From assembly GCF_040869045.1 (NCBI RefSeq), contig NC_090320.1:247814978-247878977 (forward strand): DNA of 64,000 nt. The letters run 5' to 3'. Under the pieces are notes generated by a model. It saw only the letters and a list, made by a program, of their open reading frames with translations. It did not search any database and was not told where the DNA came from. A program made the position numbers and the translations under genes. Shown here one piece after another: positions 56,609 to 64,000 of this stretch. Every line of letters starts with the position of its first letter. Position 1 is the stretch's first letter. This DNA comes from Eurosta solidaginis (Eukaryota > Arthropoda > Insecta > Diptera > Tephritidae).

Positions 56609-58069
56609 GATAAATTTTGTATTTATTGGCGAATATAGTGAGAAACTAACTGTTTCAGAAACGTTTTCGAAAAAATACAAAATTTTTACTAAGACACTTT
56701 CCTATATATTTCAATTTAAATACTTTATAAAAACAAATTATAGGAGAATATAACTGTTGAAATGTGTTTAGTTTAGAGTATATTAAGTTTGATTGGATAA
56801 CGGTTGGTTGTACATATATAAAGGAATCGAGATAGATATAGACTTCCATATATCAAAATAATCAGGATCGAAAAAAAATTTGATTGAGCCATGTCCGTCC
56901 GTCCGTCCGTTAACACGATAACTTGAGTAAATTTTGAGGTATCTTGATGAAATTTGGTATGTAGGTTCCTGAGCACTCATCTCAGATCGCTATTTAAAAT
57001 GAACGATATCGGACTATAACCACGCCCACTTTTTCGATATCGAAAATTTCGAAAAACCGAAAAAGTGCGATAATTCATTACAAAAGACCGATAAAGCGAC
57101 GAAACTTGGTAGATGAGTTGAACTTATGACGCAAAATATAAAATTAGTAAAATTTTGGACAATGGGCGTGGCACCGCCCACTTTTTAAAGAAGGTAATTT
57201 AAAACTTTTCCAAGCTGTAATTTGGCAGTCGTTGAAGATATCATGATGAAATTTGGCAGGAACATTACTCTTATTACTGTATGTACGCTTAATAAAAATT
57301 AGCAAAATCGGAGAAGGACCACGCCCACTTTAAAAAAAAAATTTTTTTAAAGTAAAATTTTAACAAAAAATTTAATATCTTTACAGTATATAAGTAAATT
57401 ATGTCAAAGTTCAACTCCAGTAATGATATGGTGCAACAAAATACAAAAATAAAAGAAAATTTAAAAATGGGCGTGGCTCCGCCGTTTTTCATTTAATTTG
57501 TCTAGGATACTTTTAATGCCATAAATCGAACAAAAATTAACCAATCATTTTGAAATTTGGTAGGGGCATAGATTTTATGGCGTTAACTGTTTTCTGTGAA
57601 AATGGGCGAAATCGGTTGATGCCACGCCCAGTTTTTATACACAGTCGTCCGTCTGTCCTTCCGCATGGCCGTTAACACGATAACTTGAGCAAAAATCGAT
57701 ATATCTTTACTAAACTCAGTTCACGTACTTATCTGAACCCACTTTACCTTGGTATGAAAAATGAACGAAATCCGACTATGACCACGCCCACTTTTTCGAT
57801 ATCGAAAATTGCGAAAAATGAAAAAAATGCCATAATTCTATACCAAATACGAAAAAAGGGATGAAACATGGTAAGGTAATTGGATTGTTTTATTGACGCG
57901 AAATATAACTTTAGAAAAAACTTTATAAAATGGTTGTGACACCTACCATATTAAGTAGAAGAAAATGAAAAAGTTCTGCAGGGCGAAATAAAACACCCTT
58001 AAAATCTTGCCAGGTATTACATATATAAATAAATTAGCGGTATCCAACCGATAATGTTCTGGGTCACCC

Positions 58070-59895
58070 TAGTCCACATTTTGGTCGATATCTGGAAAAC
58101 GCCTTCACATATACAACTACCACCACTCCCTTTTAAAACTCTCATTAATACCTTTAATTTGATACCCATATCGTACAAACTCATTCTAAAGTCACCCCTG
58201 GTCCACCTTTATGGCGATATATCGAAAAGGCGTCCACCTATAGAACTAAGCCCCACACCCTTTTAAAATACTCATTAACACCTTTCTTTTGATACCCATA
58301 TTGTACAAACAAATTCTAGGGTCACCCCTGCTACACCTTTATGGCGATATCTCGAAACGGCGTCCACCTATGGAACTAAGGAATACTCCCTTTTAAAATA
58401 CTCATTATCACCTTTCTTTTGATGCCCATATTGTACAAACAAATTCTAGGGTCACCCCTGGTCCACCTTTATGGCGATATCTCGAAAATGCGACCACCTA
58501 TACAACAACCACCACTCCCTTTTAAAACCCTCATTAATACCTTTAATTTGATACCCATATCGTACAAACACATTCTAGAGTCACCCCTGGTCCACCTTTG
58601 TGTCGATATTCCGAAAAGGTGTCCACCTATAGAACTAAGCCCCACACCCTTTTAAAATACTCATTAACACCTTTCTTTTGATACCCATATTGTACAAACA
58701 AATTCTAGGGTCACCCCTGGTCCACCTTTATGGCGATATCTCGAAACGGCGTCCACCTATGGAAATAAGGATTACTCCCTTTTAAAATACTCATTAACAC
58801 CTTTCTTTTGATACCCATATTGTACAAACAAATTCTAGGGCAGGCATGCTTAACGAACGAAACGATATCATTTCGTTACGATAATCAACGTGAAGTGACT
58901 TCGTTTCGTTTATTAGCGTTGATTATCGTAACGAAATGATATCGTTTCGTTCGTTAAGCATGCCTGTTCTAGGGTCACCCCTGGTCCACCTTTATGGCGA
59001 TATCTCGAAACGGCGTCCACCTATGGAACTAAGGATTACTCCCTTTTAAAATACTCATTAATACCTTTAATTTGATATCCATATCGTACAAACGCATTCT
59101 AGAGTCACCCCTGGTCCACCTTTATGGTGATATTTCGAAAAGGCGACCACCTATACAACAACCACCACTCCCTTTTAAAATCCTCATTAATACCTTTAAT
59201 TTGATATCCATATCGTACAAACACATTCTAGAGTCACCCCTGGTCCACTTTTATGGCGATATTTCGAAACGGCATCTACCTATAGAACTAAGGCCCACTC
59301 CCTTTTAAAATACTCATTAACACCATTCGTTTGATGCCTATATTGTACAAACAAATTCTAGGGTCACCCCTGGTCCACCTTTATGGCGATATCTAGAAAC
59401 GGCGTCCACCTATGGAACTAAGGGTTACTCCCTTTTCAAATACTCATTAACACCTTTCATTTGATACCCATATTGTACAAACGCATTCTAGAGTCACCCC
59501 TGGTCCACCTTTATGACGATATCTCGAAACGGCGTCCACCTATAGAACTAAGGCCCACTCCCTTTTAAAATACTCATTAACACCTTTCGTTTGATGCCCA
59601 TATTGTGCAAACGCATTCTAGAGTCACCCCTGGTCCATCTTTACGGCGATATCTCGAAAAGGCGTCCATCTATAGAACTTAGGTCCACGCCCTTTTAAAA
59701 TACTCATTAATACCTTTCATTTGATACCCATATCGTACAAACGCATTCTAGAGTCAACCCTGATCCACCTTTATGGCTATATCCCTAAATGGCGTCCACC
59801 TATAGAACTATGGCCCACTCCTTCATAAAATACTCTTTAATGCCTTTCATTTGATACACATGTCATACAAACACATTCCAGGGTTTCCGTCGGTT
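58070..59895 (+). repeat. Satellite-like array, ~13 units of ~130 bp
   Basis: Reverse orientation of the 7060-10330 unit. Three similar ORFs of 70-78 residues (IPISYK-x-ILESPLVHLYGDISKR) arise because the unit length allows an open frame across two units; they are not genes. Confidence 0.82.
58841..58966. mobile_element. 126-bp palindromic hAT-like MITE with perfect 8-bp TSD
   Basis: TTCTAGGG flanks both sides (58833-58840 and 58967-58974). Each arm is about 50 bp, starting CAGGCATGCTTAACGAACG, with a ~25-bp centre (tgaagtgacttcg...). It shares its ends with the 579-bp MITE at 40379-40957 and looks like an extreme internal-deletion form. It is inserted in a satellite unit. Confidence 0.92.
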
Positions 59896-59994
59896 CATTT
59901 TCCTACATGGTTATTTTCCCTTATGTTGTCACCATAGCTCTCAACTGAGTATGTAATGTTCGGTTACACCCGAACTTAACCTTCCTTACTTGTT

Positions 59995-60439
59995 ACAGCT
60001 ATTTTCGAGTTCACAGGTTTAATTAAAATTAAATTTACCAACTCATACTGAAAAATTTCTTTTATTTATTTGAATGCATATAACACTAAGTATTTATTAT
60101 CGTTCTAAAAACTAGTTTATATATTTATATAAAAAAATTGCTATTCTATACGATCTTAAATATTTTACGATACATTAATTTACAAATATAATTACATAAA
60201 TAAAATTTAAAAATAATTAAACCCCCGAGAAACAACAAAATTAATTTTCACATAGTCTCATATTTTTCTAATTTTTGGTTCAAAACGTAGCATTATTACA
60301 AAAATAGACGATTTCATGCACACCCGCACATAATCAATATTTTTTTAAATGGAAATACCTGCAAAATGTATGTAAGGAGTTTTTAAGAAAGCAGCAAATG
60401 CGAATAACCTTAAAATAATAATTCAAATGTAAAGGGCCA
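59995..60439. other. AT-rich non-coding gap
   Basis: No gene or recognisable repeat is seen. Confidence 0.5.
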
Positions 60440-60530
60440 ATTAAACTTCCTTAACCCTAACGCCATAGTCGTAACCATACCCATATCCAGAACCATCTCC
60501 AATGTGATCGATTAATGGTGCTTAACCTAA
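60440..60530 (-). repeat. Fragment related to the dispersed AT-rich repeat
   Basis: On minus, 'agcaccattaatcgatcac' and 'ggatatgggtatggttacg' match phrases at 33800-33890. Confidence 0.5.
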
Positions 60531-60619
60531 AAATCGTGAAAATTGATATTATTTTTGTTGCTTTTTCGGCCTTTGAATTGAAATAATTTTAATGATTTTA
60601 AACGAGCTCTAGGCCACAC

Positions 60620-60712
60620 CTTAAATGAAATACACACACTTGTTGTATATATTTAGCGTTATATTTAGGTCGATATTTCGATTTCAATTTGAAATCATCA
60701 TCAGGAATTCTT
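60620..60712 (-). ncRNA. Hammerhead-ribozyme-like core (candidate), second copy
   Basis: On minus, CTGATGA (60704-60698) is followed by a hairpin TGATTTC / GAAATC with loop AAATT (60697-60680) and GAAA (60679-60676). Flanking 'atatcgacct' and 'gtggcctagagctcg' also match the 27.5-kb copy (there 'atatcgacca' and 'gcggccttgagctca'). The stem II bases differ between copies but remain paired. The likely source is a retroelement terminus, for example Penelope-like. Catalysis is not shown. Confidence 0.38.
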
Positions 60713-60769
60713 GACTTCACCTAGTAGTGAAAATTGCATAAAAATGAAGAAAATGCTAAAAACTACAAA

Positions 60770-61835
60770 CATATAGGGCAAAAAATAAGTATTTTAGTCA
60801 AAACGTATCCAAAATAATAAATAAAATCAACAAAAAGTTAATAAATTCTCCAAATCAAATATTTTTAGGTTATGGATATGTCGAGAAACCAAGAACCAAT
60901 TGGTTGGCTATCCCTACAAGAATACTGACTATCATATGACTATCATCTGATTGTCAGCAATGTCAACCTAACGATCAGCGCCTCATACAAACTTTCTATC
61001 ACAAACTTAAGGGGACTTGCGCAAATGTGATGTAAACAATTGCGTACGTGTGAGTTTTTGTCTCCTTCTTATACACCAACATGGCCTACTGATTAAGTAT
61101 GTAGCCGTACTGCTCACTCTCATTCCTTTTCCTGGATCAGTGCTGGCACTCTAGCTATCAAAAAGTGTCATAAATGATAATTTACTGTAGATATCAGGTT
61201 TGACTGTTATACTATCATAAATGACCATTGTTATATTCCGCCAAAAATAAAATAATGCTTTTTGCTTTTTATTTACTTTATATCATTACGTTTTTAATTT
61301 TGTACGTGATAAAAGCATACGTGTTTATTTGTTTAAAATAAATAGTTTTATAAGAATTCGAGTTCAGAATGTCCAATTTAAATTCAGAAAATAAGAAAAC
61401 AACAGAAGAGCGCTTTCCTCATGCGGAAACACTTTTAAAAATGAATCACCACTAACCACTATTATTTTTCGCGTAGCAATTTTTTGAGTGCGCCCCACAC
61501 ATTCCGACAGCTTTTGGTACTTTTTAATATTTTCGATTTTTTTTCTTTTAGCATGGAGCTGTGAAATGCTCTCCTTTTCATTTTTTAAACTTATTTTTTA
61601 TATGGTTATCGGTTGAAAATGGCGGAATTTAAAAAATAACAAAACAACCGTGATAATCATTTGATTGTCATATGACAGTCAGTAGTGACACCATGATTAA
61701 ATCGAAGCTTTACCAGTTTGAGTCATTTTTCATGATTATAGGCTGTCGTTGGGTACATGCGGACATGCGTGAGCGAACAAAGGAACATATGATGTCACCA
61801 TTAATTGGCTCTTAAGAAGTTTTATGGCACCCGTT
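60770..61835 (+). repeat. Dispersed AT-rich repeat, copy 3, interrupted
   Basis: 'agtcaaaacgtatccaaaa', 'aaaaagttaataaattctcc' and 'aggttatggatatgtcgag' match the other copies. The family continues after a nested MITE with 'gtcaccattaattggctc' at 61793-61810. Confidence 0.6.
60923..61684. mobile_element. Foldback MITE with CATATGAC termini
   Basis: The ends TACTGACTATCATATGACTA and, inverted, TACTGACTGTCATATGACAA extend to 'atca-(at/ct)tgatt(g/a)tca'. The 762-bp interior is AT-rich and non-coding. It interrupts the dispersed repeat of 60770-61835. No convincing TSD is seen. Confidence 0.7.
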
Positions 61836-62097
61836 AGAAAGTTCATGTTTTAAATAGTTTAGGATGTGTAAACGCTGATTCGTATGAAAGTCACATTACA
61901 AAGAATTGCTTGTAATATTTTTAAAAGTCACAGTCAATTTGATATTATAATCTGTTTTCACAATTTTCAAAATATTTTTCACAATTATGGTGTAATCATA
62001 ATTTGGTGGCAAACTTGACATTGGTTACTTTCCTTAGACAATACACTTTACGTTAAAATAACCGTAGTTTTGAACTATAAATAGTAGGCTTTTCACG
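61836..62097. other. Non-coding gap
   Basis: No feature is recognised. Confidence 0.5.
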
Positions 62098-62165
62098 CAG
62101 GCCGCGGTAGTACAAGGGTAGTGTGCTGGCTACAGCATAAGTCCCGATCCCGAATCCTCCGTGCT
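62098..62165 (+). repeat. tRNA-like SINE head, divergent
   Basis: 'aggccgcggtagtacaaggg' and TAGTGTGCTGGC align with the head of the SINE at 4470-4823 ('ggccgccgtggtgtgatgg', TAGCGTGCTCCGC). The following 'gatcccgaatcc' stands where the B-box should be. The body is not similar. Beyond it (62165-62390) CCCGAAA/TTTCGGG phrases recur. Confidence 0.45.
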
Positions 62166-62465
62166 ATTTTGCCATCCTGAAATCCCGCGATTGCATACAA
62201 AAAAAATTCCGGGGTTTCGGGATTTCTTCGAGATCTCATATTGTAAATTTTAATATATTTAATTTTTTAAGTTTAAATTTCAATCCTCTTGTCTTGGTAA
62301 GGCACAGTCTCTGGATAATCCCGAAAATTTGGGGATTCCCAGGATTGTCATTTTCAAATCCCGAAATACCGGGATTGAATAAGGTCTTTAGAACTCGATG
62401 CCTTTGTGCTGGCCTAGATAACCAAATTCCCCTGAGTGAATTTACGAGACAACTAACACTCAACA

Positions 62466-62788
62466 TAGTAAAATGCCTGTCGTAAGAGGCGACTAAAATA
62501 CCAAATTCAAGGGGTTGTGTAGCGCAACCTTTTCAGGTTGCCAGCGCAATATATAGATTCCCCAAACCCAATTGGCAACCTTACCTTCCAGCGGCGAATC
62601 CAGTTTCACTAACACACGAGGCTCTGGCGACCCCAAGCTCCTCATGGAACTTGGGGGTGGGGAGGGAGGGATGGCCTGAAGGTTTAATGTGGCCGTATAA
62701 ATCGTTTTCGAGATAGTCGGGCTAGCACCCTAATGGAGCTATGTTACCGGAGCGTACCGGATCTGTATCCGGCAAAGGACTGTAATGG
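62466..62788 (+). mobile_element. SINE-like repeat (copy 6), truncated at both ends
   Basis: Closely matches 51480-51790: 'tgcctgtcgtaagaggcgac', 'gttgtgtagcgcaacc', 'gaggctctggcgaccccaag', 'accggagcgtaccggatc' and 'tatccggcaaagga'. The CTACAACAAC tail is missing. Confidence 0.8.
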
Positions 62789-63279
62789 CACCACTAACGA
62801 TATGGCAACGCAAGTTAAAACGAGTGCCATATCGATAGTGGGCTGGCAATGCCATCATTCCTATTGGAATATTATAACGGTATAGCAAAAATTTGGAAAG
62901 CCAAAGTCATTATAGATACGCGCTTGGTTACTAGTCCACTCTCGCAATAACAGTTCTTTTAAATATACTTTAACATTCTCTCGCGGCAATTCTCAGCGTG
63001 TGTGGACGTGTTCTTTCAATTGGTGATCTTTCTGATTTGTACAAGTTCATATAACAGAAATGCCATTTGTCGAAACTTCTTTAGTGGTTTTAAATAAATT
63101 TTGCGATTTCATAATAAAATTAACAACAACTGCTATTTTTTTTACCAAATCTTTCAACAATCTGAGTGAGTATTTTGCTGATTTTTAGTGTTCGATATTA
63201 AATTTTTTTTTTTTTTGCATATAAGTAGTGCGTGTTACTCTTGAGACTGCCTGCAGCGGCCAAAAAAACTAAGGCCGCT
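62789..63279 (+). other. Probable 5' leader of the following LINE
   Basis: No ORF. A short inverted pair (ATGGCACCAC..., 'gtgccatatcgatag') lies at 62786-62845. The remaining AT-rich sequence up to the ORF1 start may be the LINE's 5' untranslated region and internal promoter; its start point is not identifiable. Confidence 0.4.
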
Positions 63280-64000
63280 ATGGCGTCCTCGACTCCTGGG
63301 TCGACGACGCCAACGGCTAGTGAGGCATCATTTGAAATTCTCTCTAACGTCACCCTTGCCAAAGGCATGAGGATGAAACGTGAAAATGAGACAAAAATAA
63401 TGAATGCGTTAAAAAATGCGAATTTTAATTTAAACACGGGAGTTTCAAAAAAAATAAAAAGTGACGGTTTTAATGTTTCTAATATGAATGTTATTGCATA
63501 CGGTGCAGACATGGACATGGACGCACCAGGTGCTTGTTCAACTCTACTTTTACAAGAAAATTCCAGCTCGCCAAACAAAATGGCTGAAAACAACGCCAAT
63601 ATGGCTGAACATAACAACGCCAATATGGCTGATTACAATGATACAAATACCAATAGACATGATAACGCTTCAAATTCGCATACACTCACAAGTACCAATG
63701 CAAACACAGACCCTAATATTTCCAAGGCTTCAGGTACAGCCGAAAACACCATTTTGTATCCAGCTAATTTTAAAGGCATTTTTTTCGTTTTAGTTGATTC
63801 TTCCTCATGTGATCAACTAAAAAATGAAAGAATCAAGAATGGTTTGGCTTTGCACAAACTAATTAAAAATTTCAAAGTTAACGACATTGAGCTAATTCAG
63901 CTAGTATGTAGAACTCTTTTTAAGATAACTTTTAAAAATTTGGCTTCTGCAAACAATTTTGTCTTAAACGAAAAAGTTAAGGAAAAGGGACTAAAATGCT
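63280..64000 (+). CDS. LINE ORF1 (gag-like) protein, runs off the window
   Basis: The frame is open for 240 codons from ATG 63280 (context GGCCGCTATGG) to the window end without a stop. The nearest upstream in-frame stop is TAG at 63226. The N-terminal half is low-complexity, rich in Asn, Ser, Thr and Ala, with a tandem N-N-A-N-M-A-(E/D) repeat (63590-63640). From about residue 160 it has a folded-looking segment: NFKGIFFVLVDSSS, L-H-K-L-I-K-N-F, ELIQLVCRTLFKITFKNLAS and KVKEKGLK. This resembles the region ahead of zinc knuckles in ORF1 nucleocapsid proteins of I/Jockey-type LINEs, which coat element RNA. The class is inferred from that resemblance only. No lesion is seen, so this copy might be recent. 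Confidence 0.6.
   Translation, partial: MASSTPGSTTPTASEASFEILSNVTLAKGMRMKRENETKIMNALKNANFNLNTGVSKKIKSDGFNVSNMNVIAYGADMDMDAPGACSTLLLQENSSSPNKMAENNANMAEHNNANMADYNDTNTNRHDNASNSHTLTSTNANTDPNISKASGTAENTILYPANFKGIFFVLVDSSSCDQLKNERIKNGLALHKLIKNFKVNDIELIQLVCRTLFKITFKNLASANNFVLNEKVKEKGLKC

Larger units (their letters stand above)
56774..59994 (+). mobile_element. DINE/Helentron-like element with satellite and nested palindrome
   Basis: The 5' subterminal block is partly lost (starts 'agagtatattaagtttgatt'). The CCGTCCGTCCGT microsatellite is at 56896-56910. The 3' end has CTCAACTGAGTAT (59940-59952), the hairpin GTTCGG/CCGAAC (59958-59975) and terminus CCTTACTTGTT at 59984-59994. It is the uninterrupted reference for 14566-20850. 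A 126-bp palindromic element is nested at 58841-58966. Confidence 0.84.

Noticed and set aside
58054..59308. Three similar ORFs of 70-78 residues that look like a repeated protein family
   Set aside because: They arise from the ~130-bp satellite unit being open in one frame across two units. The same phrase appears in every array.

Overview
This window looks like repeat-dominated nuclear DNA of a dipteran fly, most likely a true fruit fly (Tephritidae). That placement is an inference from the mix of mobile elements (mini-me/DINE-like Helitron relatives, RNase H-bearing LINEs, tRNA-derived SINEs) and from a fragment that reads as fly translation initiation factor eIF3i. I see no intact single-copy host gene. 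Almost everything that can be explained is a transposable element, a relic of one, or satellite DNA carried inside one. Superfamily names rest on termini, target-site duplications (TSDs) and recognised protein motifs, because no database search was possible.

Layout. 1-6.9 kb: inverted-repeat elements, a PIF/Harbinger deletion derivative with a second element nested in it, a DINE-like fragment, a tRNA-derived SINE with a TSD, and an R1-like reverse transcriptase relic. 7-13 kb: a DINE-like element (6952-11740) carrying a 3.3-kb array of ~130-bp units, followed by a second DINE-like family. 13.6-21.7 kb: a nest of insertions. A hAT-like element holds a DINE-like element, which holds a TA-flanked MITE and a LOA-like LINE. 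21.7-25.9 kb: SINEs and LINE relics in AT-rich DNA. 26-30.2 kb: a DINE-like element split by a 3.2-kb long-inverted-repeat element with a perfect 8-bp TSD. 30-41 kb: many MITEs and foldbacks, a CR1-like LINE inside a SINE, and a second Harbinger derivative. 41.5-44.6 kb: another DINE-like element with satellite. 44.8-52.6 kb: LINE relics, an eIF3i pseudogene next to an LTR, and SINEs. 52.6-56.6 kb: an almost complete LINE with a 12-bp TSD. 56.8-60 kb: a DINE-like element with satellite and a palindromic MITE. 60-64 kb: MITEs, a SINE, and an open ORF1 of another LINE that runs off the end.

How the pieces interact. A SINE family ends in the same CTACAACAAC tail as the 52.6-56.6 kb LINE and shares a short block with that LINE's 5' end, so the LINE is a plausible mobilising partner. 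Two unrelated DINE-like families share an identical 3' terminus. Empty-site comparisons inside the window date several nested insertions. The observations most worth following up are two hammerhead-ribozyme-like cores, a degenerate 2A-like peptide ahead of two zinc fingers in the LINE, the dimeric higher-order satellite, and the interleaved foldback at 38.1-39.2 kb.
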